30,458 bases of DNA, from NCBI GenBank assembly GCA_900546995.1, contig URFF01000015.1:1-30458 (forward strand), written 5' to 3'. The stretch is from an uncultured Sutterella sp. (lineage in GTDB: Bacteria > Pseudomonadota > Gammaproteobacteria > Burkholderiales > Burkholderiaceae_F). The notes beneath the pieces are model-generated. The model was not told the DNA's origin. It made no database searches and was given only the letters and a program-made list of their open reading frames with translations. Made by a program: the position numbers and the translations under genes. The first letter of the stretch is position 1, and the number at the start of each line of letters is the position of its first letter. Below are positions 1 to 6,991 of this stretch, in pieces.

Positions 1-2
1 AT

Positions 3-374
3 CAACCGCGCCGCGACTTTGTGCATTGGCTCGTTTGGGATATTGCACCGACGGTGACCGGTGTTCAAAAAGGCGAAGCCAGTGTGGGTGACGAAAAAAG
101 CGGTAAGCGTTTTGCCAAACCCATTGGCGTAGAGGCGATCAATGATTACAGTGGTGCCGACGAAGTGCATCGCGGCTACGACGGCCCCTGCCCACCGGGA
201 TTTGACGCGCGGTTGCACGGCTACGAGTTCCGAGTTTATGCGTTGGATGTCGAGTCGCTTAACTTACCCGATACGACGCGTTGGGCCGAGGTGAGCGTAA
301 AAATGGCTCCGCACGTCATCGGTATGGCCAGCATTCAGGGCATTTATAGCTTAAATCCGCGTCTGCAGAAGTAG
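3..374 (+). CDS. YbhB/YbcL-family (PEBP-like) protein, 3' part
   Basis: This is the C-terminal part of a phosphatidylethanolamine-binding-protein-like protein of the bacterial YbhB/YbcL (Raf kinase inhibitor-like) family. The reading frame is open to the window edge and the start lies outside. Visible family features are the FVHWLVWDI segment, a GYDGPCPPG loop and the HGYEFRVYALD strand, which together form the anion-binding pocket in this family. The physiological role of bacterial PEBP proteins is poorly known, so no pathway is assigned. It ends in TAG and is followed within about 25 bases by a strong intrinsic terminator, so it is transcriptionally separate from nrdR. Family assignment is confident. 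Confidence 0.85.
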   Translation, partial: QPRRDFVHWLVWDIAPTVTGVQKGEASVGDEKSGKRFAKPIGVEAINDYSGADEVHRGYDGPCPPGFDARLHGYEFRVYALDVESLNLPDTTRWAEVSVKMAPHVIGMASIQGIYSLNPRLQK

Positions 375-395
375 ACCACAATCGACTTGTGTTAA

Positions 396-430
396 AAAGG
401 GGCGAGTTTTCGCCCCTTTGTTGTTATTTT
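396..430 (+). terminator. Rho-independent terminator after the PEBP gene
   Basis: A perfect 9-bp stem (AAAGGGGCG at 396-404, CGCCCCTTT at 411-419) closes a 6-base loop and is followed by a T-rich run (TTGTTATTTTT). It sits 22 bases after the PEBP stop codon. Confidence 0.85.
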
Positions 431-471
431 TGTGTTTTAAAACTACAAGCATCGAGAAATAATAAAAAATA

Positions 472-556
472 TTCCAACAGATTGTGGTTTAGGGGTACAA
501 TCGAAAAACGGATTGATCACCCCATATGTTGTGGTGATTGTGTTTTTTATTTTTTA
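472..556 (+). promoter_or_regulatory. Probable nrdR-rib promoter and leader hairpin
   Basis: TACAAT at 496-501 is a good -10 hexamer; the -35 (TTCCAA at 472-477, 18-bp spacer) is weak. Downstream, ATCACC (516-521) can pair with GGTGAT (533-538), and this hairpin is followed by a T-rich stretch (542-555), giving a terminator-like leader. GTGGT at 531-535 could instead pair with ACCAC at 571-575, so alternative folding is conceivable. No FMN riboswitch consensus was recognised. Confidence 0.4.
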
Positions 557-586
557 TCAGCCTGGGTGAAACCACCGGGGGATTTT

Positions 587-1030
587 ATGCATTGTCCGTT
601 TTGCAAATACGAGCAGACGCAAGTCATTGATTCACGCACAAGCGAAGACGGCACGACCATTCGTCGTCGCAGACGTTGCTTGAAGTGCGAAAAACGTTTT
701 ACCACCTATGAGCGCGTGGAGCTTTCCATGCCGTCGATCATTAAGCGCGGCGGTGGCCGTTGCGAGTACGAGCAGAAAAAACTGCGTGATTCGATGATGC
801 TCGCGCTTCGTAAGCGCCCGGTCTCGCGCGAGCGCATTGATGAGGCCGTCAATCGCATTGAGCAAAAGATGCTCGCCTTTGGAGAACGAGAAATCAAAAC
901 CGAACGCTTGGGCGAACTCGTGATGGACGAATTGCGTCGGATGGACAAGATCGCCTACGTGCGCTTTGCGAGCGTCTATCGTAACTTTGAAGACGTTCAG
1001 AAGTTTGCCGACGCAGCGAAAGAGGTTTAG
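587..1030 (+). CDS. nrdR: Transcriptional repressor NrdR
   Basis: NrdR is the zinc-finger/ATP-cone repressor of ribonucleotide reductase genes; it senses ATP/dATP and binds NrdR boxes. The ATG at 587 gives a 147-residue protein of normal family length beginning MHCPFCKY. The open frame continues further upstream, but that part has no family similarity. The N-terminal zinc ribbon has Cys3, Cys6, Cys31 and Cys34, followed by the RRRRRC basic stretch and FTTYER. The remainder is the ATP-cone domain (about residues 49-139). A GGGGG run lies just upstream of the start. The gene is 3 bases from ribD, and nrdR-ribD linkage is common in proteobacteria. No NrdR box was recognised here. Confidence 0.95.
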   Translation: MHCPFCKYEQTQVIDSRTSEDGTTIRRRRRCLKCEKRFTTYERVELSMPSIIKRGGGRCEYEQKKLRDSMMLALRKRPVSRERIDEAVNRIEQKMLAFGEREIKTERLGELVMDELRRMDKIAYVRFASVYRNFEDVQKFADAAKEV

Positions 1031-1033
1031 GCC

Positions 1034-2131
1034 ATGAGTGAGGCCGCTTGCTGGATGCGCCGGGCGCTTGAGCTTGCGCGTCAAGCTCGCCCAATCAGTG
1101 CGCCCAACCCGGCAGTGGGCTGTGTGATCGTTAAAGACGGAAAGGTGCTTGGCGAAGGGTTCACGCAGCCCGTGGGAAGTGATCACGCGGAAATTCAAGC
1201 CATTAAAGACGCCAATCGCCGAGGTTTTTCCGTTGAAGGGGCCACGGTCTATGTGACGCTTGAGCCCTGTTCGCACTTTGGTCACACGCCGCCTTGCGCT
1301 TTACGGTTAATTGCCGAGAAAGTGGCGCGGGTGGTCGTTGCCAGCACCGATCCCAATCCCTTGGTATCCGGCCGGGGGATCCGGTTATTAAAAGAAGCGG
1401 GCATTGAAGTGGAGGTGGGCCTTTTGCAAAACGAAGCGTGGCTTATGAACGCGGGCTTCATGACCCGTATGAGTGAGCATCGTCCTTGGGTGCGGATGAA
1501 AGTCGCGATGAGTTTGGATGGCTTTACCGCCTTGCCTGATGGGCGAAGTCAGTGGATTACGTCAGAATCCGCACGCAACGACGGGCATCACTATCGAAGT
1601 GAGGCGGGCGCCATTTTAACGGGCATCGGCACGGTGCTTGCCGATAATCCGACATTAACCGCGCGCCCGGATGGCATTCTTAGCGCAAGACAACCCTTGC
1701 GCGTGCTGTGTGACTCGAGGCTTCGGGCCGATTCCTCGTTAGCGCTTTTTCAAGGGGAGAAAGTGCTCATCGCTTGTACGCACGCTGATGCGGAAAAAGC
1801 CCGCGCATTGACTCGAATGGGTCATGAAGTGGTGGTGTTTGCGGGCGACAATGGCCAAGTGGATTTGCGTTCGCTCTTAAAAGAGCTTGCGCATCGGGAA
1901 ATTAACGAAGTGCACGTAGAGGCGGGCGCCGGGCTTAACGCGGCGTTACTCAAAGCCGATTTGGTCGATGAAATCCTTTGCTATATTTCGCCAAAAATCT
2001 TAGGTGAAGGCCGTTCGGCTTTCCCCTTTGCGGTGGGCGACGATTTAACGGTGCCGAGTCCTTGGGAAATTGCCGAGGCGAAGGTCTTAAGGCCCGATGT
2101 GCGTCTAATTTTGAGAAAGAAAGGAAAATAA
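1034..2131 (+). CDS. ribD: Bifunctional riboflavin biosynthesis deaminase/reductase RibD
   Basis: RibD carries out two consecutive cytosolic steps of riboflavin synthesis: deamination of the diaminopyrimidine intermediate and NADPH-dependent reduction of the ribosyl side chain. The 365-residue length is normal. The N-terminal cytidine-deaminase-like domain shows His51 and Glu53 (HAE) and the zinc ligands Cys79 and Cys88 in the PCSHFGHTPPC signature. The C-terminal RibD_C reductase domain starts near residue 150 (RPWVRMKVAMSLDG) and includes GIGTVLADNPTL. AAAGAGG lies upstream of the ATG, and the start follows nrdR by 3 bases. The next gene, ribE, starts 4 bases after the stop, so the three are surely co-transcribed. 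Confidence 0.96.
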   Translation: MSEAACWMRRALELARQARPISAPNPAVGCVIVKDGKVLGEGFTQPVGSDHAEIQAIKDANRRGFSVEGATVYVTLEPCSHFGHTPPCALRLIAEKVARVVVASTDPNPLVSGRGIRLLKEAGIEVEVGLLQNEAWLMNAGFMTRMSEHRPWVRMKVAMSLDGFTALPDGRSQWITSESARNDGHHYRSEAGAILTGIGTVLADNPTLTARPDGILSARQPLRVLCDSRLRADSSLALFQGEKVLIACTHADAEKARALTRMGHEVVVFAGDNGQVDLRSLLKELAHREINEVHVEAGAGLNAALLKADLVDEILCYISPKILGEGRSAFPFAVGDDLTVPSPWEIAEAKVLRPDVRLILRKKGK

Positions 2132-2135
2132 AACG

Positions 2136-2753
2136 ATGTTTACCGGTATTGTTCAAGCCATTGGCAAGGTGCGTGAACCTGAAACTTTGGGCGATGGCGT
2201 GCGTTTGACGATTGATGCGCCGACCTTTGGGCTCGATTCCGTTCGCGTGGGCGACTCGATCGCGGTTAATGGGACGTGCCTCACGGTCGTGAAAATCGAA
2301 GGCGACGCTTTCCAGGTGGAAGTCTCTGCAGAAACCTTATCGAAAACCACGGGGCTTGATACCTGGGGTGAAGTGAATTTGGAAAAAGCGCTTCGCGTGG
2401 GCGATCGCTTGGATGGCCATATGGTGCTTGGGCACGTTGATGGCGTGGGTCAAGTCGAAGTGATGGAACCGATTGCGGAAAGTTGGCACTTGGTTGTGCG
2501 CGCGCCGATGAAGCTAAGCTGCTACTTGGCCTACAAGGGCTCGGTGACGGTAAACGGTGTGTCGCTGACCATTAACGACGTGCAAGATACGCCGGCAGGC
2601 ACCCGCATTTCGATTAATCTCATTCCGCACACGGTGGAAGTGACCACGCTCAAGCACTTAAAGCCTCAGGATTGGGTGAACCTTGAAGTCGATACGATCG
2701 CGCGCTACGTTGAGCGAATGATGAGCGTCAAAGATAACGACGGGTTATTCTAA
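2136..2753 (+). CDS. ribE: Riboflavin synthase, alpha subunit
   Basis: Riboflavin synthase (called RibE or RibC depending on species) dismutates two 6,7-dimethyl-8-ribityllumazine molecules to riboflavin. The 205-residue protein begins with the hallmark MFTGIVQAIG and has the two internally repeated lumazine-binding barrels (about residues 1-97 and 98-195). Visible motifs are SIAVNGTCLTV in the first repeat and SVTVNGVSLTIN in the second, plus HMVLGHVDGVG at the junction. AAGGAAAA precedes the ATG. In many Betaproteobacteria the next gene is ribBA; here it is an Old Yellow Enzyme gene, so the GTP-cyclohydrolase and DHBP-synthase steps must be encoded elsewhere. Confidence 0.96.
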   Translation: MFTGIVQAIGKVREPETLGDGVRLTIDAPTFGLDSVRVGDSIAVNGTCLTVVKIEGDAFQVEVSAETLSKTTGLDTWGEVNLEKALRVGDRLDGHMVLGHVDGVGQVEVMEPIAESWHLVVRAPMKLSCYLAYKGSVTVNGVSLTINDVQDTPAGTRISINLIPHTVEVTTLKHLKPQDWVNLEVDTIARYVERMMSVKDNDGLF

Positions 2754-2791
2754 TCGGAAGCTTTCGGCGTTTATTTTAAGGAGCAATGGCC

Positions 2792-3856
2792 ATGGAGACG
2801 CTTTTATTTGAACCGATTCAGATCGGCAAAATGATGCTTAAAAACCGTATCAGTGTGCCGCCGATGTGTATGTATCAAGCCACCGACGGGCTGGCTAACG
2901 ATTGGCACAAGTTGCACTACGGAAAAATGGCTTCGTCCGGCGCGGCCGTTGTCTGCATTGAAGCAACGGCTGTGACGCCCAACGGTCGGATTTCCGAAGG
3001 GTGCCTGGGTCTTTGGGAAGACGCCCAGGTGCCGGAATTTGCTGAAGTGGTTCGCTTTATGCGGGTCGCTGACCCCGATGTCAAAGTCATGGTGCAACTT
3101 AATCACGCCGGTCGCAAAGGCGATGAAAAGCGCTGGAAAGGGGGCTTCTTAACGGAAGCCGAGGGCGGTTGGACGGTGATCGGACCGTCGGCTCAAGCCT
3201 ATTCGGCGGACTATCCGAAGCCCGAAGCCATGACTGAAGCGGGCATTGATGCCATGGTGCAGGCTTTTGCCAATGCCGCGCGCCGCGCGAAAATGGCTGG
3301 CGTTGACGCCATTCAAATTCATGCCGCTCACGGCTATTTGTTGCATCAGTTCCTGTCTCCTTTGAGTAACCACCGCACAGACGCCTATGGTGGCAGTTTT
3401 GAAAACCGGATCCGCTTCCCGGTGGCCGTTTTTGAAGCGGTGAAAAAGGCGGTGCCGGAGCTTACGGTCGGCATCCGAGTCTCGGCAACCGACTGGGTTG
3501 AAGGCGGTTGGAATCTTCAAGAGACCATTCGTTTTCTCAATGTGTTGAAGACGCTTGGCTGCGACTTTGTGAATGTGTCCACGGGGGGCTTATCTGAAGA
3601 TCAGAAAATCACGTTAACCTACGGCTATCAATTGCCCTTTGCTCGTGCCGTTCGAGAGGAAACGGGGTTACCCACGTTTGCGGTCGGTTTGATTAAAAAC
3701 GCGCTGCAAGCGGAAACCTGTTTGGCTGACGGGACGGCCGATATGATCGATGTCGGTCGCGAGATGCTTAAAAATCCCCACTGGGGTTGGCAAGCGGCGT
3801 TGGATTTAAAGGCCGATGTCGAGATGCCGCTTTCTTACCGAAGAGGTATTCGCTAA
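2792..3856 (+). CDS. NADH:flavin oxidoreductase, Old Yellow Enzyme family (YqjM-like)
   Basis: This is a TIM-barrel FMN-dependent ene-reductase of the Old Yellow Enzyme family, closest in pattern to the YqjM/NamA group. Supporting motifs are LKNRISVPPMCMYQA near the N-terminus, HYGKMASSGAAVV, QLNHAGRKG, and the HAAHGYLLHQFLSPLSNHR segment followed by DAYGGSFENRIRF. DVGREMLKNP near the C-terminus is the usual phosphate-binding region. Two ATGs are available (2786 and 2792). AAGGAG at 2778-2783 is only 2 bases from the first but 8 from the second, so 2792 is preferred (354 aa). The physiological substrate is unknown. It sits inside a flavin synthesis cluster, suggesting a loose link to FMN supply. 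Confidence 0.88.
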   Translation: METLLFEPIQIGKMMLKNRISVPPMCMYQATDGLANDWHKLHYGKMASSGAAVVCIEATAVTPNGRISEGCLGLWEDAQVPEFAEVVRFMRVADPDVKVMVQLNHAGRKGDEKRWKGGFLTEAEGGWTVIGPSAQAYSADYPKPEAMTEAGIDAMVQAFANAARRAKMAGVDAIQIHAAHGYLLHQFLSPLSNHRTDAYGGSFENRIRFPVAVFEAVKKAVPELTVGIRVSATDWVEGGWNLQETIRFLNVLKTLGCDFVNVSTGGLSEDQKITLTYGYQLPFARAVREETGLPTFAVGLIKNALQAETCLADGTADMIDVGREMLKNPHWGWQAALDLKADVEMPLSYRRGIR

Positions 3857-3899
3857 AGGACGTGGCGAGAGCGCATCTTCTTGAAAAATCTTACTTTCG

Positions 3900-3931
3900 C
3901 CGTGTTTTGCCAAGTCAAAACACGGTACAAT
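3900..3931 (+). promoter_or_regulatory. Perfect inverted repeat abutting a -10 element before ribH
   Basis: A perfect 10-bp inverted repeat (CCGTGTTTTG at 3900-3909, CAAAACACGG at 3916-3925) is immediately followed by TACAAT (3926-3931), a good -10 hexamer. It lacks a T-tract, so it is a poor terminator. As DNA it could be an operator overlapping the -35 region of a ribH-nusB-thiL promoter. No good -35 at 16-18 bp spacing is visible. Confidence 0.4.
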
Positions 3932-3974
3932 ATGCCCATTTTATTGGAACCCGTTTTTTCGGAGACAAACACAG

Positions 3975-4451
3975 ATGTCCATGGACATTATTGAGAACTC
4001 TTTAGATGGCCGTGCACTTCGAATCGGCATTGTGCAATCGCGTTTTAATGAATATGCCGGGGAAGGCTTATTGGCTGCTTGCCTTGAAGAATTAAAGCGT
4101 TTAGGCGTTGTGGAAGAAGATGTGACGCTCATGCGCGTGCCGGGCGCTTTGGAAATTCCGTACGCTTTGCAGCAACTCGCATCAACCGAAGAGTATGACG
4201 CATTGATCGCGATCGGCGCGGTGATTCGCGGTGAGACCTATCACTTTGAAATCGTCTCCAACGAATCGGCTTCGGGCATCATGCAAGTGTCTTTGGACTT
4301 CGATATTCCGATTGCCAACGCCGTTTTGACCACGGAAAACGACGAACAAACCAAGGCCCGCTTGGTTCAAAAGGGAACCGACGCGGCGCGTGTCGCGGTT
4401 GAAATGGCCAACCTTCGCAAGGAATTCATGTTCGAGATGGAGGATGAGTAA
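3975..4451 (+). CDS. ribH: 6,7-dimethyl-8-ribityllumazine synthase
   Basis: Lumazine synthase condenses the RibD-pathway pyrimidine with 3,4-dihydroxy-2-butanone-4-phosphate; the product is used by RibE. The 158-residue length fits. Diagnostic motifs are IVQSRFNEY near residue 17, VPGALEIPYALQQL, ALIAIGAVIRGETYHFEIVSNESASGIM containing the conserved substrate-binding His, and the ENDEQTKAR segment near the C-terminus. Start codons at 3975 and 3981 are both possible; GGAG at 3960-3963 is 11 bases from the first. The stop is 2 bases before the nusB start, which gives the common ribH-nusB pair. Confidence 0.95.
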   Translation: MSMDIIENSLDGRALRIGIVQSRFNEYAGEGLLAACLEELKRLGVVEEDVTLMRVPGALEIPYALQQLASTEEYDALIAIGAVIRGETYHFEIVSNESASGIMQVSLDFDIPIANAVLTTENDEQTKARLVQKGTDAARVAVEMANLRKEFMFEMEDE

Positions 4452-4453
4452 TC

Positions 4454-4954
4454 ATGGCTGAAAACCGTCCTCATCGTCCGAGCCGCGGTGCCCGTTCGCT
4501 TTCGCGCGAATTTGCCCTTTTAGGGGTTTATGAATGGTTGGTGAACGGCGCTGACGCCAAGACGATCAATAACACGCTTTTGAGCATTTTGACCGATGAC
4601 GGTGGTCCGATTTCGGGTGCTTTGATTGATCCGGCCGATTTTAATCGGTGCGATAAATCCCACTTCAATGAATTGCTCACCGGTGTGATCGATCATGCCG
4701 CGGAACTGGAGGCGCTCTATAGCGCCCACGTCGATCGCGATGTGTCGCGTCTGTCGTTAGTGGAACGCTCCGTGTTGATGCTCGCTAGCTACGAACTGAA
4801 GTTTCATTTGGAAATTCCCTACCGTGTCGTCATTAACGAAGCCGTGGAATTAGCCAAGCAATTTGGCGGTACCGAAGGATTCCGTTATGTGAACGGTGTG
4901 CTCGATAAGGTGGCCGCTGAAGTTCGCGCCACCGAAGTGGGGGCTAAAAAATAA
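4454..4954 (+). CDS. nusB: Transcription antitermination factor NusB
   Basis: NusB is an RNA-binding all-helical protein that pairs with S10 (NusE) on boxA RNA and supports antitermination of rRNA operons. The 166-residue product has the expected REFALLGVYEWL first helix, the SLVERSVLMLASYELKFH central segment, and the YRVVINEAVELAKQFGGTEGFRYVNGVLDKVA C-terminal motif that defines the family. It directly follows ribH and precedes thiL with 4 bases between, a conserved arrangement in proteobacteria. Confidence 0.95.
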   Translation: MAENRPHRPSRGARSLSREFALLGVYEWLVNGADAKTINNTLLSILTDDGGPISGALIDPADFNRCDKSHFNELLTGVIDHAAELEALYSAHVDRDVSRLSLVERSVLMLASYELKFHLEIPYRVVINEAVELAKQFGGTEGFRYVNGVLDKVAAEVRATEVGAKK

Positions 4955-4958
4955 GCCT

Positions 4959-5942
4959 ATGGGCCCACGCCCGTCCGAATTTGACATCATCAATCGGTAT
5001 TTTTCCTGGGGGCTGCCGTCAAGGTGGCCTAGCCAGGGAATCGGCGATGACTGTGCGTTAATCGATATTGGCGCAACACGCGTCGCTATCACCACCGACA
5101 CCACGGCGATCGGAACGCATTATCTTCCTGACGCCGATCCCTTGACCGTTGGCTATAAAGCGCTTGCGGTCAATCTCTCTGATTTGGCTGCTGCCGGTGC
5201 CGCCCCTCGCGCTTTTTTCCTTGCACTATCGCTACCTTCAGCCGATACGGCGTGGCTTGGTCGCTTTAGCACCGGTTTAAAGGAAGCGGCAACACAATTT
5301 GCCTGCCCCCTTCTAGGCGGGGATACGACCAAAACGGTGATGGTCAATGGCTCGTCGGCTGCTGCATCCATCACAATTACCGCAATGGGCGAAGTGCGCC
5401 AAGGACTGACCCGAGCAGGCGCCAAGGAGGGTGACGATATTTGGGTAAGCGGCACGCCGGGTGATGCTTACGCCGCCTTGATGCTACGAACGGGTGCTTG
5501 GGAAGGACTTTGTGATCCTTATTTAGCCTTACGGATGGATAAGCCCACGCCTCGTGTGGCCTTGGGCGAATTTTTAGAGCCGATTGCCTCGGCCGCAGCG
5601 GACATTTCCGATGGTCTACTTCAGGATTTGGGGCATATTTTGAGCCGCTCGGGGCTGGGCGCTGAACTCAATGTGGATGCGATTGCGGTTAGCGCCTCGC
5701 TTGCAAGGTTTTCGCTAGACAAGCAGCGCTACGCGCAGCTTGCCGGGGGCGATGACTATGAATTGATTTTTACCGCGCCGAAAAGTGCGAGAAGTGTAAT
5801 CGCCGCCTTTGGTGACCAAGCGGGGTTAACGCTTTCAAGAATCGGTCACATCAAAAAAGAAATTGGTTTACATTTGATCAACGCCGACGGTAAGACGGTT
5901 ACCGGAACATGGAGCGGTTTTGATCATTTTCGCAATGAGTAA
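4959..5942 (+). CDS. thiL: Thiamine-monophosphate kinase
   Basis: ThiL phosphorylates thiamine monophosphate to the active cofactor thiamine diphosphate using ATP. The ATG at 4959, just after the nusB stop, gives a 327-residue protein starting MGPRPSEFDIINRYF. This matches the family's usual start; the open frame upstream runs into nusB and is ignored. Motifs in order are GIGDDCA, TDTTAIGTHYLPDADPLTVG, the VNLSDLAAAGAAPRAFFLAL segment, LLGGDTTK, AAADISDGLLQDL and AGGDDYEL. The Asp residues in GDD, SD, GGDT and DISDG are the Mg-binding positions of this AIRS-fold family. pgpA follows by 11 bases. Confidence 0.95.
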   Translation: MGPRPSEFDIINRYFSWGLPSRWPSQGIGDDCALIDIGATRVAITTDTTAIGTHYLPDADPLTVGYKALAVNLSDLAAAGAAPRAFFLALSLPSADTAWLGRFSTGLKEAATQFACPLLGGDTTKTVMVNGSSAAASITITAMGEVRQGLTRAGAKEGDDIWVSGTPGDAYAALMLRTGAWEGLCDPYLALRMDKPTPRVALGEFLEPIASAAADISDGLLQDLGHILSRSGLGAELNVDAIAVSASLARFSLDKQRYAQLAGGDDYELIFTAPKSARSVIAAFGDQAGLTLSRIGHIKKEIGLHLINADGKTVTGTWSGFDHFRNE

Positions 5943-5953
5943 AAGAAAACAGG

Positions 5954-6472
5954 ATGTTTGAAAAGTATCAATCGGATAATCCGGTCAATAAAGTTCGTAT
6001 GAGCCTGCCCTTCGCATTTGGTTCGGTTGCGCACATTTGGGCAACGTTTTTTGGCGCGGGGCTTATTCGACCCGCTCCCGGTACCTGGGGGACGCTCGCA
6101 GGCTGGATTGTGTTTGTTCTCTTGCAGCCCTACGTGCCGCTTGAAGCATGGTTGGTGATTATTGCCGCCACGTTTTTTTTAGGTGCTTGGGCTTGCGGGA
6201 AAACCTCAGATGATTTGGGCGTGCCCGATCACGGTAGTATCGTGATCGATGAGGTGTTTGCCATTTGGTTGGTGTTGGCATTAACGCCCGCGACCCTTGC
6301 CTGGCAAATCGCCGCCTTTGTTGCTTTTCGCTTTTTCGATATCGTGAAATGCCCGCCCGCGGACTATTTCGATAAAAAAATGAAAAACGGTTTTGGCATT
6401 ATGTTCGATGATGCGATTGCGGCAGGTTACGCCTGGTTAGTCTTACTTGCTTTGCAGTACGTCATCGGTTAG
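5954..6472 (+). CDS. pgpA: Phosphatidylglycerophosphatase A
   Basis: PgpA is an inner-membrane phosphatase that dephosphorylates phosphatidylglycerophosphate to phosphatidylglycerol. The 172-residue protein has the signature FGAGLIRPAPGTWGTLAGW after about 25 residues, hydrophobic spans near residues 47-67 and 95-120, DEVFAIWL, and FRFFDIVKCPPADYFDK, which carries conserved Asp residues of the active site. A final hydrophobic stretch lies at the C-terminus. The thiL-pgpA-pncC order is conserved in many Betaproteobacteria. Its 3' end is followed immediately by the AGGAG used by pncC. Confidence 0.93.
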   Translation: MFEKYQSDNPVNKVRMSLPFAFGSVAHIWATFFGAGLIRPAPGTWGTLAGWIVFVLLQPYVPLEAWLVIIAATFFLGAWACGKTSDDLGVPDHGSIVIDEVFAIWLVLALTPATLAWQIAAFVAFRFFDIVKCPPADYFDKKMKNGFGIMFDDAIAAGYAWLVLLALQYVIG

Positions 6473-6482
6473 GAGAATAGTC

Positions 6483-6983
6483 ATGCAACCGGTAGACGAT
6501 TTAACGATGGAACGTGTGGCTTCTTTGGCCAAACTCGCCATCAAGAAAAAAGCGGTCATTGCAACCGCAGAATCCTGCACCGCAGGCGGCATTGCTTTCA
6601 CGCTCACAACGATTGCGGGTTCTAGCGAGTGGTTTGACCGAGCCTTTGTGACCTATTCCAATGCGTCAAAGGTGGCGCTTTTAGGCGTGAGCGAAAAAAC
6701 ACTCGCGGCGCACGGTGCGGTAAGCACCGAAACCGCCCAAGAAATGGTGAATGGGGCGCTTGATCGGTCTTTGGCGACACTCGCGGTTGCGGTGACCGGT
6801 ATTGCGGGCCCAGGAGGCGCCGTGCCCGGAAAGCCCGTGGGCACCGTTTATATCGGTTGGGGAAAAAAAGGACAAAAGCCTTTAGTGAGTCGCTTTCAGT
6901 TTAAAGGCGATCGCGAGGCCGTGCGGGCGCAAACCATCCGTGAGGCCATTGACGGTTTGATTCGTTTGTTATCCAATGATTGA
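6483..6983 (+). CDS. pncC: Nicotinamide-nucleotide amidohydrolase PncC (CinA C-terminal family)
   Basis: PncC hydrolyses nicotinamide mononucleotide to nicotinate mononucleotide, recycling pyridine nucleotides. The ATG at 6483 is preceded by AGGAG at 6472-6476 with good spacing; codons further upstream overlap pgpA. The 166-residue product is the stand-alone CinA C-terminal domain. Visible motifs are ATAESCTAGGIAF (catalytic Ser), the VTYSNASKVALLGV segment, and AVTGIAGPGGAVPGKPVGTVYI. The TGA stop at 6981-6983 is 8 bases before the next ATG, so the CorC-like gene is likely in the same transcript. Confidence 0.93.
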   Translation: MQPVDDLTMERVASLAKLAIKKKAVIATAESCTAGGIAFTLTTIAGSSEWFDRAFVTYSNASKVALLGVSEKTLAAHGAVSTETAQEMVNGALDRSLATLAVAVTGIAGPGGAVPGKPVGTVYIGWGKKGQKPLVSRFQFKGDREAVRAQTIREAIDGLIRLLSND

Positions 6984-6991
6984 GTTCTGAT

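Noticed and set aside
375..586. FMN riboswitch upstream of the riboflavin genes
   Set aside because: No match to the conserved RFN core was seen here, upstream of ribH or upstream of ribE. Only a simple hairpin with a T-run is present.
632..1285. Reverse-strand 217-codon frame across nrdR and ribD
   Set aside because: Both + strand genes are well supported by conserved motifs; the reverse frame has no ribosome-binding site or recognisable domain.
4896..4958. Upstream extension of thiL by 21 codons
   Set aside because: It lies inside nusB and lacks thiL similarity; the ATG at 4959 gives the standard N-terminus.
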